A stretch of 23,185 nt of DNA, taken from assembly GCA_905215155.1 (NCBI GenBank), contig CAJMPJ010000053.1, positions 1 to 23,185 on the forward strand, read 5' to 3'. The DNA is from an uncultured bacterium. GTDB lineage: Bacteria; Bacillota; Clostridia; Lachnospirales; Lachnospiraceae. Below are positions 1 to 8,700 of the stretch, one piece after another. Numbering within the stretch: the stretch's first letter is position 1; each line of letters begins with the position of its first letter. The notes below the pieces were generated by a model. That model was not told the origin of the DNA and did no database searches. It saw only the letters and a list, made by a program, of their open reading frames with translations. The translations under genes and the position numbers were made by a program.

Positions 1-131
1 TCGTCCTCCAGATATTCTTCCAAACGATCCACCAGCCTTGTGAATTCCTTCTTTGAAGTCATTGCCTGATACGTTATCAGAGCATCGTGGGTGAACTCTG
101 CACCATTAAATCCGAAGATAAATTTACGCAG
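1..131 (-). pseudogene. Unrecognised coding fragment, runs off the left edge
   Basis: The minus strand is open for about 43 codons from just after an in-frame TGA (132-134) to the window edge. The translation looks protein-like, with an aromatic start (LRKFIFGFNGAEF) and an amphipathic helix near the edge (EFTRLVDRLEEYLED). No usable start is visible. The only ATG in the first half (133-135) is in another frame and stops after three codons. An internal ATG at 61-63 has no Shine-Dalgarno. This suggests a truncated or frameshifted remnant next to the toxin-antitoxin locus, though a gene starting at the internal ATG and continuing outside the window is possible. I do not recognise the family. 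Confidence 0.3.
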
Positions 132-151
132 TCATAAAATAACTGTAGGCC

Positions 152-180
152 TTGAAATTTCCAAAGACATGATTTATAAT
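152..180 (+). promoter_or_regulatory. Sigma-A promoter of the antisense antitoxin RNA
   Basis: TTGAAA (152-157), a 17-base spacer and a perfect TATAAT (175-180) lie on the plus strand. Transcription would start near 187 and run toward the 3' end of the toxin gene. No plus-strand ORF with a ribosome site follows, so the product should be a short untranslated RNA ending at the terminator at 250-283. Confidence 0.75.
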
Positions 181-186
181 AACAAT

Positions 187-283
187 ATAAAAGAGCAACC
201 GCCCACAAGGTGGAAGCCCAATTAGAGATTAAGCGTCCTTACGGACACCGCCTATCCTGTTGGCTGACAGGGTAGGCATTTTT
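187..283 (+). ncRNA. Putative type I antitoxin RNA (RatA/SR4-like), antisense to the toxin mRNA 3' end
   Basis: A roughly 95-nucleotide RNA is bounded by a consensus promoter (152-180) and an intrinsic terminator (250-283). It is convergent with the small hydrophobic peptide gene at 282-377 and is fully complementary to that gene's 3' untranslated region, touching the stop codon. This matches the layout of TxpA/RatA and BsrG/SR4 loci, where the antisense RNA pairs with the toxin mRNA 3' region and promotes its decay or blocks translation. A 6-bp hairpin with a four-base loop lies at about 233-248; on the toxin mRNA strand that loop reads GUAA, a GNRA tetraloop. The exact ends are inferred from promoter and terminator only. 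Confidence 0.6.
250..283 (+). terminator. Intrinsic terminator of the antitoxin RNA
   Basis: GCCTATCCTGT (250-260) pairs with ACAGGGTAGGC (267-277), an 11-bp stem with one G-U wobble and a 6-base loop, followed by A and five Ts (279-283). The T-run overlaps the toxin stop codon, so the antisense transcript ends exactly where the toxin reading frame ends. Confidence 0.7.
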
Positions 284-377
284 ACTTTCGCTTATTGTTC
301 CTATCTATGTAGGTCAGTAATGCGATCAGGAATGACCCGCCTAAAAATAATATACTTAAGGCCTGGTATGTATCCAT
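282..377 (-). CDS. Small hydrophobic type I toxin peptide (Hol_Tox/TxpA-like), 31 aa
   Basis: The product is a 31-residue peptide starting MDTYQALSILFLGGSF, continuing with a hydrophobic membrane span (about residues 8-25) and ending in a charged tail (DRNNKRK). The pattern M-x-T-Y-x-A/S-L, one membrane helix and a Lys/Arg-rich end is that of the putative holin-like toxin family related to Bacillus TxpA and BsrG, which damage the cell membrane when unrepressed. The ATG at 377 is chosen because GGAGG (386-390) sits 8 bases upstream; the ATG at 383 would leave only 2 bases. It has its own promoter (442-470), a structured leader and a convergent antisense RNA (187-283). Loci of this type occur on chromosomes, phages and plasmids. 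Family assignment is by eye. Confidence 0.75.
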   Translation of the reverse strand: MDTYQALSILFLGGSFLIALLTYIDRNNKRK

Positions 378-385
378 ATGCATCA

Positions 386-420
386 CCTCCCCTCTTCTGC
401 AAGTTGGGAGGCTTCCACCC
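386..420 (-). promoter_or_regulatory. Toxin mRNA leader: SD-sequestering hairpin plus 5'-3' pairing arm
   Basis: The Shine-Dalgarno arm (386-391 on the plus strand) is perfectly complementary to GGGAGG at 406-411, a 6-bp hairpin with a 14-base loop that hides the ribosome site. Just upstream in the mRNA, 410-419 is perfectly complementary over 10 bp (12 with wobbles) to 209-218 in the mRNA's 3' region. In known type I toxins (hok, fst, bsrG class), such self-pairing keeps new transcripts untranslatable. The pairing is seen directly; the function is inferred. Confidence 0.6.
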
Positions 421-441
421 TGTACACGGTGCTCATGGAAG

Positions 442-470
442 ATTATAACATGTACCGGCCCATTTCACAA
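442..470 (-). promoter_or_regulatory. Promoter of the toxin gene
   Basis: On the minus strand, an extended -10 element TGTTATAAT (TATAAT at 442-447) lies 17 bases from a weaker -35, TTGTGA (465-470). Transcription would start near 435, giving a leader of about 58 bases that holds the regulatory hairpin. Confidence 0.65.
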
Positions 471-544
471 TATGCTTTTCTTCTGCTTCAAAAAACCTCT
501 ATAAAATTATATTAATGTCACAGCAATGTCACAAGGCAAAAATA

Positions 545-586
545 AACCTCGAAAACCCAGTGTTTATGCGGGTTCCGAGGTTTTTT
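545..586 (-). terminator. Bidirectional intrinsic terminator after guaA
   Basis: AACCTCG...ACCC at 545-558 pairs with GGGT..CGAGGTT at 570-582. Six Ts follow on the plus strand and a TTTATTTTT tract follows on the minus strand. It begins a few bases after the guaA stop codon and separates guaA from the toxin locus. Confidence 0.8.
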
Positions 587-590
587 CCAA

Positions 591-2132
591 TCATTCAAAC
601 TCAATAGTAGCCGGCGGCTTCCCCGTACAATCATACAGCACTCGGTTCACGCCTTTAACTTCATTTACAATTCTTCTAGTCACAGTCCCAAGAACTTCCC
701 AAGGCAGTTCCGCAGACTCTGCGGTCATAAAATCAGAAGTGAGCACCGCACGAAGTGCAATGGCATAATCATAGGTTCTCTCGTCTCCCATGCAGCCGAC
801 CGAACGCATATTGGTGAGCGCTGCAAAGTACTGTCCAAGTCCCTTGTCTACGCCTGCTTTTGCAATCTCTTCTCTATAAATCGCATCTGCTTCCTGTACA
901 ATTCTTACTTTTTCAGGAGTCACTGCACCGATGATACGAACACCAAGTCCTGGGCCAGGGAATGGCTGACGGTATACCAGATATTCTGGAATGCCCAGTT
1001 CCAGACCTGCTTTTCTTACTTCATCCTTAAAGAGTAATCTTAACGGTTCAATGATTTCCTTGAAATCTACATGCTCCGGAAGTCCGCCCACGTTGTGGTG
1101 GGATTTAATCACGGCTGATTTACCAAGACCGGATTCAATAACATCTGGATAAATGGTTCCCTGTACAAAATAATCCACGGTACCGATCTTCTTTGCTTCA
1201 TCTTCAAAAACGCGGATAAATTCCTCGCCGATGATCTTTCGCTTTGTCTCCGGATCTTCTACACCCTTCAGCTTGTCATAAAAGCGGTCCTGAGCGTTGA
1301 CGCGGATAAAATTCAAATCATATTGGCCTTTGGGTCCGAATACGGCTTCTACTTCATCTCCTTCGTTCTTGCGGAGAAGGCCGTGATCAACAAATACACA
1401 GGTAAGCTGTTTTCCAACCGCTTTTGCCAGCATAACTGCAGCAACGGAGGAATCTACGCCGCCGGATAATGCGCAAAGCACTTTGCCGTTTCCGACTTTG
1501 TCCCGGATCGCCTGAATGGAGGTTTCCACGAAAGAATCCATCTTCCAGTCACCGGAGCATTTGCAGACATTGAAAACAAAATTAGAAAGCATCCTGGTTC
1601 CTTCCTGAGTATGCATAACTTCGGGATGAAACTGTACTGCATAAATGCCTCGTTCTTCACATTCCATGGCTGCAACCGGACAAACCGGTGTATGGGCAGT
1701 AACACGGAACCCTTCCGGTGCTTTTTCTATATAATCCGTATGACTCATCCAGCAGATGGTCTTTGGACTTACATTTTCTAAAATTTTGCTGTTGGCTTCT
1801 ACGTCCACCTCAGTCTTACCATACTCGCTGACCGGAGCTGTGGATACTTTACCGCCAAGCATGTGTGCAATTAACTGGGAACCATAGCAAATCCCCAGGA
1901 TCGGGATGCCCATTTCAAAGATTTCTTTCTCACAGCGAGGAGATTCTTCCTTATATGCACTGTTTGGACCACCAGTAAAAATAATTCCTTTGGGATTCAT
2001 TTCCTTAATCTTGTCCATGGACAGTGTGTAAGGATGGACCTCACAGTAGACGTTGCATTCTCTGACTCTTCTGGCAATCAGCTGGTTATATTGACCGCCG
2101 AAATCCAGAACGATAATCATTTCTCTTTTCAC
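591..2132 (-). CDS. guaA: GMP synthase (glutamine-hydrolysing)
   Basis: GuaA converts XMP, ATP and glutamine to GMP, the last step of guanine nucleotide synthesis, in the cytosol. The 513-residue product matches the family length (about 510-525). It has an N-terminal class I glutamine amidotransferase domain with nucleophile Cys82 in GICYGSQ and the His169/Glu171 pair in QFHPE. The ATP-pyrophosphatase domain follows, with P-loop SGGVDSS at 223-229. The C-terminal dimerisation domain includes [14 protein letters not shown] and ends PPATIEFE. I chose the GTG at 2132 because AGGAGG lies 7 bases upstream and the conserved start of the protein ([12 protein letters not shown]) follows directly; a longer ATG frame from 2162 would read through the ribosome site. 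It is monocistronic, with promoter 2180-2208 and terminator 545-586. Confidence 0.97.
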   Translation of the reverse strand: MKREMIIVLDFGGQYNQLIARRVRECNVYCEVHPYTLSMDKIKEMNPKGIIFTGGPNSAYKEESPRCEKEIFEMGIPILGICYGSQLIAHMLGGKVSTAPVSEYGKTEVDVEANSKILENVSPKTICWMSHTDYIEKAPEGFRVTAHTPVCPVAAMECEERGIYAVQFHPEVMHTQEGTRMLSNFVFNVCKCSGDWKMDSFVETSIQAIRDKVGNGKVLCALSGGVDSSVAAVMLAKAVGKQLTCVFVDHGLLRKNEGDEVEAVFGPKGQYDLNFIRVNAQDRFYDKLKGVEDPETKRKIIGEEFIRVFEDEAKKIGTVDYFVQGTIYPDVIESGLGKSAVIKSHHNVGGLPEHVDFKEIIEPLRLLFKDEVRKAGLELGIPEYLVYRQPFPGPGLGVRIIGAVTPEKVRIVQEADAIYREEIAKAGVDKGLGQYFAALTNMRSVGCMGDERTYDYAIALRAVLTSDFMTAESAELPWEVLGTVTRRIVNEVKGVNRVLYDCTGKPPATIEFE

Positions 2133-2179
2133 GGGTATTCCTCCTAATTTCATGTTTAACAAATAGCGCTTTGGGTTAC

Positions 2180-2208
2180 ATTATATTCTACTTCCATTGG
2201 CTTGACAA
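2180..2208 (-). promoter_or_regulatory. guaA promoter
   Basis: On the minus strand TTGTCA (2203-2208) and TATAAT (2180-2185) are separated by 17 bases. The predicted start near 2173 leaves a leader of about 40 bases, too short for a purine riboswitch; none is visible. Confidence 0.7.
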
Positions 2209-2616
2209 GTATTTTCTTATTTTGACAAAAAAGAGTATAATTGACTTTATCACGTTAATCTAATGCTTTTTTCCTGATTTATTATTCACGGTTATTTCAC
2301 ATTTTCTACAACATTTCCTCACAGGGATAGGCTAACATATACTTGTAAAGAAGAAATGCCATTTTCTCATATTACTTTCTCAACATTATGCTGGCAGACA
2401 TCCCCCTGCTGCCAGCATCTCCTTTTGTCTGTCCTAACCCCCAAAAACATCAATCCCGATATCATCTTCCATTCATGATATAATGATATCATCCATACCA
2501 GGAAATACACGAAAATCCCGCCTTTCCAGAAACTGCTTTAAAAAACAGCAGCTTTTTTGAAATGCGGAATCTCCGGTATTTTAAATAACTTCCGTTAAAA
2601 CATGGATTTTTAAGAT
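2209..2616. other. Gene-free interval between uvrA and guaA, with one perfect hairpin
   Basis: About 400 AT-rich bases hold no credible coding sequence on either strand. The clearest structure is a perfect 10-bp inverted repeat, ATGCTGGCAG (2388-2397) with CTGCCAGCAT (2409-2418), with an 11-base loop. It is followed by CTCCTTTTG on the plus strand but no T-tract on the minus strand, so it is a poor uvrA terminator. A weak 5-bp hairpin at 2533-2551 with flanking T-runs on both strands may end the uvrA transcript. A GATATCAT-type palindromic cluster lies at about 2458-2492. No function is assigned. Confidence 0.4.
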
Positions 2617-5442
2617 TTACTCCAAATACTTTTTTATATAATGTCCTGTATAGGAACCAGGACACTGAGCCACCTCTTCCGGCGTGCCCTGTGCGATTAC
2701 GGTACCGCCTTTGTCCCCGCCTTCAGGACCAATATCAATGATGTAATCGGCGGTTTTTATTACTTCCAGATTATGTTCAATGACTACAACCGTATTGCCG
2801 CCATCAGACAGCTTCCGCAGAATCTCAATCAGCTTGTGGACATCCGCAAAATGAAGCCCTGTGGTCGGTTCGTCCAGAATATAGATCGTCTTACCCGTTC
2901 CACGTTTGCTTAATTCCGTAGCCAGCTTGATTCTCTGGGCTTCTCCGCCCGAAAGTTCTGTGGAGGGCTGACCCAGCTTGACATAGGAAAGTCCTACCTC
3001 GTTAAGCGTGGAAATCTTTCTTGCAATAGAAGGTACATTCTCAAAGAATTTTACAGCCTCTTCCACGGTCATGTTTAATACATCATAGATACTTTTGCCT
3101 TTGTACTTTACATCAAGGGTCTCGCGGTTATAGCGTTTTCCTCCGCAGACTTCACAGGGAACGTAGACATCAGGAAGAAAATGCATCTCGATCTTGATGA
3201 TACCGTCACCGCTGCACGCTTCACATCGTCCGCCTTTTACATTAAAACTGAAACGTCCCTTGGAATATCCCTTTGCTTTGGAATCCGGGGTGGAGGCAAA
3301 CAAATCACGGATCAGATCAAATACACCGGTATAGGTGGCCGGGTTGGATCTTGGGGTCCGCCCAATGGGGGACTGGTCTATGGCTATGATCTTATCCAGC
3401 TGTTCAACGCCTTCCAGCGATTGATGCTTGCCGGGAACGGTTCTTGCCCGGTTCAGCTTCTTGGCCAAAGATTTGTAAAGAATCTCATTGACCAGGGAAC
3501 TCTTTCCCGAACCGGATACACCTGTTACACAAGTCATCACGCCCAGTGGGAACTCTACATCAATGTTCTTTAAGTTGTTCTCCGAAGCTCCCTTGACCTT
3601 TAAAAAGCCGGTCGGCTGTCTCCGCTCCCTGGGGACCGGGATTTTAATGCGTCCGCTTAAATAAGCTCCTGTTACGGATTTCTTATTCTTCATGATCTGC
3701 TTTGCATTCCCAACTGCCACTACCGTACCGCCGTGTTCTCCGGCTCCAGGACCGATATCCACGATGTAATCAGCGGCCATCATGGTATCTTCATCATGTT
3801 CTACCACAAGTACGCTGTTGCCAAGGTCACGAAGATGCAAAAGGGTCTTTAGCAGCTTATCATTGTCTCTCTGGTGAAGGCCGATACTCGGCTCGTCCAA
3901 AATATAAGCAACCCCCACAAGGCCGGACCCGATCTGGGTCGCCAGACGGATTCTCTGGGCCTCTCCTCCGGAAAGAGTACCGGTGGAACGGCTCAAGGTC
4001 AGATAATCAAGTCCTACATCAATCAGGAATGAAATCCTGGCCCGGATCTCTTTAAGGATCTGGTCACCAATGGCATGTTGCATAGGGGTAAGCTCCAGTC
4101 CGTCAATAAATTCACGGGAACGGACAATGGACATATTGGTGGCCTCGTAAATATTCTTACCGCCAACCGTAACTGCCAGAGACTCCTTTTTCAGTCTCAT
4201 GCCGCCGCAGGTAGGGCATGGAGTAATGCGCATAAAGGTTTCATACTCCGCCTTGGAAGCCTCGGAATACGTCTCCCGGTATCTTCTGGACACATTCTGG
4301 ATCAGCCCTTCAAATGCCACATCATAAATTCCCTCTCCACGCTGTCCCTTATAATAAACCTTAACTTCTTTTCCGTTGGTTCCATAGATGAGAACATCAT
4401 GGACTTCCTTGGGATAGTCTTCAAAAGGAGTGTCCAAACGGAAATTATATTCCTTAGAAAGAGCTTCCAGGATGGCCCTGGTATAGCTTCCTTTGTCCGT
4501 ACAGGACTGCCACCCCATTACTACAATGGCCCCTTCATCAATGCTCAGACTCTTATCCGGGATCATCAGATCTTCATCAAATTCCATCTTGTAGCCAAGT
4601 CCGAAGCAATCCGGGCAGGCTCCAAACGGATTGTTGAACGAGAAGCTTCTTGGCTCCACCTCATCAATGCTGATGCCGCAGTCCGGGCAGGAAAAGCTCT
4701 GGCTGAAATTAATGGGGGTTCCGTCAATTACGTCAACCACCATCAATCCGTCCGCCAGTTCCATCACCGTCTCAATAGAATCCGTCAAACGTTTCTCTAT
4801 TCCTTCCCGTATGGACAAACGATCCACGACCACTTCAATGTTGTGCTTGATATTCTTATCCAGTTTGATTTCTTCGGAAAGCTCATAAAGATTTCCATCA
4901 ATGCGTACTCTTACATAACCGCTCTTTCTGGAACTTTCCAATACCTTTGCATGTTCACCTTTTCTTCCTCTTACCACAGGGGCAAGAAGCTGGATCTTGG
5001 TCCTCTCCGGCAGTTCCATAATCTGATCCACCATCTGGTCTACGGTCTGCCTGCGGATCTCCCTGCCGCACTTGGGACAGTGGGGAATTCCGATTCTGGC
5101 ATAGAGAAGTCTCATATAGTCATAAATCTCGGTAACCGTTCCTACGGTAGAACGGGGATTGCGGTTGGTGGACTTCTGGTCAATGGAAATAGCCGGGGAA
5201 AGTCCTTCAATGTTCTCCACATCCGGCTTTTCCATCTGTCCTAAGAACTGCCGGGCATAAGAGGACAGAGATTCCATATAACGCCTCTGCCCTTCTGCAT
5301 AGATCGTATCAAAAGCCAGGGAAGATTTTCCCGATCCGCTCAAGCCGGTTAAAACAACCAGCTCATTCCTTGGAATATCCACGGAAACGTTCTTTAAGTT
5401 GTGCTCGTTGGCACCTCTTATCTTAATATACTGTTTTGCCAT
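2617..5442 (-). CDS. uvrA: Excinuclease ABC subunit A
   Basis: UvrA is the damage-sensing ABC ATPase of nucleotide excision repair: it dimerises, scans DNA and loads UvrB at lesions. The 941-residue product is full length for the family. It has two ABC modules: Walker [10 protein letters not shown] at about 33-41 and GVSGSGKSS near 640, with signature LSGGEAQRI in both halves. Zinc-binding motifs are present: CPKCG, the CPDCG...[13 protein letters not shown] finger, and the C-terminal CEAC...CEVCGG finger used in lesion recognition. The ATG at 5442 has AGGAG 6 bases upstream and gives the usual [11 protein letters not shown] start. uvrB, often adjacent in Firmicutes, is not in the window; a condensin operon lies upstream instead. 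Its promoter overlaps a LexA box (5564-5577), which predicts SOS induction. Confidence 0.98.
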   Translation of the reverse strand: MAKQYIKIRGANEHNLKNVSVDIPRNELVVLTGLSGSGKSSLAFDTIYAEGQRRYMESLSSYARQFLGQMEKPDVENIEGLSPAISIDQKSTNRNPRSTVGTVTEIYDYMRLLYARIGIPHCPKCGREIRRQTVDQMVDQIMELPERTKIQLLAPVVRGRKGEHAKVLESSRKSGYVRVRIDGNLYELSEEIKLDKNIKHNIEVVVDRLSIREGIEKRLTDSIETVMELADGLMVVDVIDGTPINFSQSFSCPDCGISIDEVEPRSFSFNNPFGACPDCFGLGYKMEFDEDLMIPDKSLSIDEGAIVVMGWQSCTDKGSYTRAILEALSKEYNFRLDTPFEDYPKEVHDVLIYGTNGKEVKVYYKGQRGEGIYDVAFEGLIQNVSRRYRETYSEASKAEYETFMRITPCPTCGGMRLKKESLAVTVGGKNIYEATNMSIVRSREFIDGLELTPMQHAIGDQILKEIRARISFLIDVGLDYLTLSRSTGTLSGGEAQRIRLATQIGSGLVGVAYILDEPSIGLHQRDNDKLLKTLLHLRDLGNSVLVVEHDEDTMMAADYIVDIGPGAGEHGGTVVAVGNAKQIMKNKKSVTGAYLSGRIKIPVPRERRQPTGFLKVKGASENNLKNIDVEFPLGVMTCVTGVSGSGKSSLVNEILYKSLAKKLNRARTVPGKHQSLEGVEQLDKIIAIDQSPIGRTPRSNPATYTGVFDLIRDLFASTPDSKAKGYSKGRFSFNVKGGRCEACSGDGIIKIEMHFLPDVYVPCEVCGGKRYNRETLDVKYKGKSIYDVLNMTVEEAVKFFENVPSIARKISTLNEVGLSYVKLGQPSTELSGGEAQRIKLATELSKRGTGKTIYILDEPTTGLHFADVHKLIEILRKLSDGGNTVVVIEHNLEVIKTADYIIDIGPEGGDKGGTVIAQGTPEEVAQCPGSYTGHYIKKYLE

Positions 5443-5537
5443 AATGTACTCCTGTAATAAACTGATATCCTGATATCACTGCTTGGGAATAGGGGCCTTC
5501 CGGTCCCATTTCTCATTAATAACAACCGATTTTCCCA

Positions 5538-5566
5538 ATTATAACACATTTTATTTCGGATTGCAA
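5538..5566 (-). promoter_or_regulatory. uvrA promoter
   Basis: On the minus strand an extended -10, TGTTATAAT (TATAAT at 5538-5543), lies 17 bases from TTGCAA (5561-5566). The roughly 90-base leader contains a short G/C hairpin near 5497-5512 and paired GATATC repeats near 5464-5477. The -35 overlaps the LexA box. Confidence 0.7.
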
Positions 5567-5577
5567 ACATTTGTTCG
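5564..5577 (-). promoter_or_regulatory. LexA/DinR (SOS) box overlapping the uvrA -35
   Basis: The minus strand reads CGAACAAATGTTTG. The Bacillus/Firmicute LexA consensus is CGAACRNRYGTTYC; this site matches 13 of 14 positions and keeps both CGAAC and GTTY half-sites. It overlaps the -35 element by three bases, so bound LexA should block polymerase until DNA damage triggers LexA self-cleavage. Confidence 0.75.
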
Positions 5578-5751
5578 ATATCAGTTAATCCTATTATTTA
5601 ACCCAATAAGAGTAAACCTTCAGACGCTCCGACATCAAAAAATACACACCTTGTTCATTATATACCTGAAACCAGGCAGAAGAAATTATGAAATCGCATC
5701 CATTCATAACAAAACAGTTATCAATCTGTCAAATTCATAAGTGTAACTATG
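5578..5751. other. Interval between jetC and uvrA, no gene seen
   Basis: This is the upstream part of a 309-base gap between jetC and uvrA, and the place where a jetD gene would be expected. The bases are AT-rich and carry no ORF, no nuclease-like remnant and no strong terminator. A weak CCTG/CAGG hairpin near 5668-5679, followed on the minus strand by an AT-rich stretch, might end the jet transcript. The uvrA promoter and LexA box lie in the rest of the gap. Confidence 0.5.
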
Positions 5752-8700
5752 TTAAGAATCCTCTTCATCCAGTTCCCGCATCAAATCCGGGAAACTCTCT
5801 CTTTCAAATTCCTGAATGGAAATGGATTTCTTATTTGGATTGGCGAACACAAAGGTCTTATCCACATTTTCCACGTAATTCTGGATCTTATCGTTGGTGG
5901 CGCTGATAATTGCCTGAAAACCAAGTCCACGGATCAGTTCAATGCAGCTTGCCACCTTTTCCGCATCCATCTTGGAAAACGCCTCATCAAGCACCACCAG
6001 ACGTATGGTGGGGTTTCTCTGTATCTTCGGAGATAAACTGATACGGTATGCCTGTGCAAAGCTTGCCAGAAGCGCTACATAAAGGGGGTTCTGCCCCTCT
6101 CCGCCGGAATTTTTCTTAAGCATTTTACTTAAACGGATTTTAATGACCTCATCCTCATTCTGAATCAGCTGCTGCATGTCAAAGGACAAATACGTGCGGT
6201 AATCCGCATACCGGTCCATATTCCGCTTGGCTTCTTCCATTTGTTCAGGTGTGGCATTGTCAGGGGGGATAAAAATATTGATCAGATCGTTGATGATCTC
6301 CCCATATTGGTTTTCATGTTCCATGGTAAACAGATTCATCTGGTCATCCACGGAATCCGTAAGCTGGGATGGATTGACTTCCAGGGAATCATCCATGAAC
6401 ATATCGTAATATCTTCCGTCAGGACCTTTATTTTTTCCAATGACAAACTGGTATTTATCCTTGCCGAAATCCAGACGGCTGATGATGCGGTTCAGCTCAT
6501 CCCTGCGCTGCAGGGCATCTCTTATGGCACTCCGAATCTTGAACATGAAGTCATCTTTGAAATGAAGCACCGCTGACTTGGCCTGCTCTGCTGCCATCTT
6601 CTTATATTCCTCTAAATTTCCGCATTCCATGATTTCCAGCAGACGGTCGTACTCCTGATTATCCTTTGCCGTTAAAGAACAGTTCCGGTTGGGGTACTTC
6701 CTGGCATACTCTCCTCTGGCTGCCACGAGCACACGGAATGCTTCGTCCCTGGCTTCCTCCGTTTTCTTCGCAGTTGCAAAGAATTTATCCTTCATCCGGT
6801 CATATCTTGGCAGTTCCTCCGTTTTAAAGTACTGTCTGCCTTCTGCCTCCAGTTCTTCCTCCGGTTCCAGAGCCTTCGTCTTTATAACCAGTTCCTCCTG
6901 CAGCTGCAAAATCTCCTTCTGAAAGCCTTCGATTCTACCATTGCATTCAAACATCAGACGGTCCACAGCCCGTTGCTCTGCCCTTTTTCCTTCGCAAAGG
7001 GTCAGGACGGCCTCCCGCTCCTTTTCCCATTCACTGACATTCCGGGCCTTTAATTTCTCAAGCTTTTGTTCCAGCTTCTTTTTCTCTTTTTCTTTTTGCT
7101 TTAAAGCAGCCATATCCTGCTGCCACTCTAAATAGACTCCGGTATCCTCTGCCAGTCCCTCCATGGAAAGAATTCTCTGACATTCCTTTAAAATGGCCTC
7201 CTGAGGCTTTTTCTCCTCAGCCAGGGCTTGCAGATTCTTTTCCAGAAGGCGGATTCTTCTGCGGACACTGTCCTTGCCGATATAAGCAAACTTGGTGTAA
7301 TTGTCCGGGTTCATGCGCTGGAGCCGGAAGGTATGGTAAAGCATACAATCCGGAGTCACTCCGATGCGGCATTGGCGCAGTTCATCAAGGTCCCGGCATT
7401 TTACTACCCTTCCCAAAAGAAGATCGATGTATGGCTGCAGATAGGCTTCACCGGCGATAACTTCTTCCGATAAGGCACCAGCTACCACTTCGCTGGCCGT
7501 TTGAGAGGCTTTTTCCGTGTCCAGAACCGCTACATTATAATATTCGTTCCGGTCCAGTTCCTCGTAAACAGCCATTGCTGCTTTGGCATAGGCCGGAGGC
7601 ACTACCAGAGACAGCTTATTGTTGCCCAGATAGCCTTCTGCTGCATTTCTCCAGGTCTCATCGCGGATGTCTAAAAGATCCGCCAGCACATGGACTTCCA
7701 CCGCCTTGCCCGTTTCCTCCAAAAGGCGCTTTTGAAGGATGGCTCTGGCCCGTTCCAGGTACTTGGGATATGCCTTATTTCCTGCTTTCAGCTGGGCCAG
7801 CTCCTCGGTGGTCTGACGTTCCTTTTTGCGGATATCGCGAAGGGCGGCCTCCGCTTCCCTCTTCGTTTCTTCCGTCTCCTTTTGCAGCTCTAAAATGGAC
7901 TGTTTCAGACGGACCAGAGTCTCCTCATCCACAGTATTTTCCTGGAATGCTTCAATGTCCCAAATGGTCTGGTTTGAGGTGGTTTCTTCTTCTATCCACT
8001 GCCCAAGCCTTTCTGATGCCTGAGACCACTTGACAGCACTTTTATTCAAATGATTTATCAGTTCCTCCGTAGAACTTAACTGATTCTTTAAATCTTCATA
8101 TCCGGTGGAGGAAATCTGCCTTAACAGCTCCTCTCCCTGAACCGTCAAATTATGAATCTGGCCCTCCAGACCCGTTTTCTGTTCCTCCTGACGGAGGTAA
8201 TCCTCTTTGGCGAACCGGATCTTATCCGTCAGCGCCTGTATCCTGACCTGGTAATCCAGGATCTCCGCTTTGCGGAAGAAATACATATTTTTATGAATTT
8301 CCTTTTCCAGGCGCTGTACCGTCTCAAATTTATCAGATAAATCCTTTAAAATGCCGATCTCAATGGAAGTATCCTCGATCTTCTTTCGCATACGTCCGTA
8401 CTGCATGACGCTTTCCTGCATATCCTCGATATGAATGTCTTGTTCCATGCAGATGTATTCTTTCACAAAATCCTCCAGCTTAATGTTCATCCGGAAGGGA
8501 ATGGCCCGTTTGAACAGAAGAGGGAATTTCTCCGAATCCAGACCACCAAGATACACATCGTAGAGCTGTCTGCGGAACCGTTCATTATGGGAGGTTGCAA
8601 AATACTCCTCTTTGGAATAGTTGGCCCGAAGGGCGGCTGTAATTTCTTCGATGGTCATGGCACGGTCAGAAGTCCGGTATCCATTGTCCCATAAGGGACC

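Noticed and set aside
260..448. 62-codon plus-strand open frame over the toxin locus
   Set aside because: It has no Shine-Dalgarno, starts within the antitoxin terminator stem, and is antisense to the better supported 31-aa toxin with a perfect ribosome site.
4075..5244. Long plus-strand open frame (389 codons) antisense to uvrA
   Set aside because: It is a shadow of the strongly conserved uvrA frame, has no ribosome site and shows no recognisable domain.
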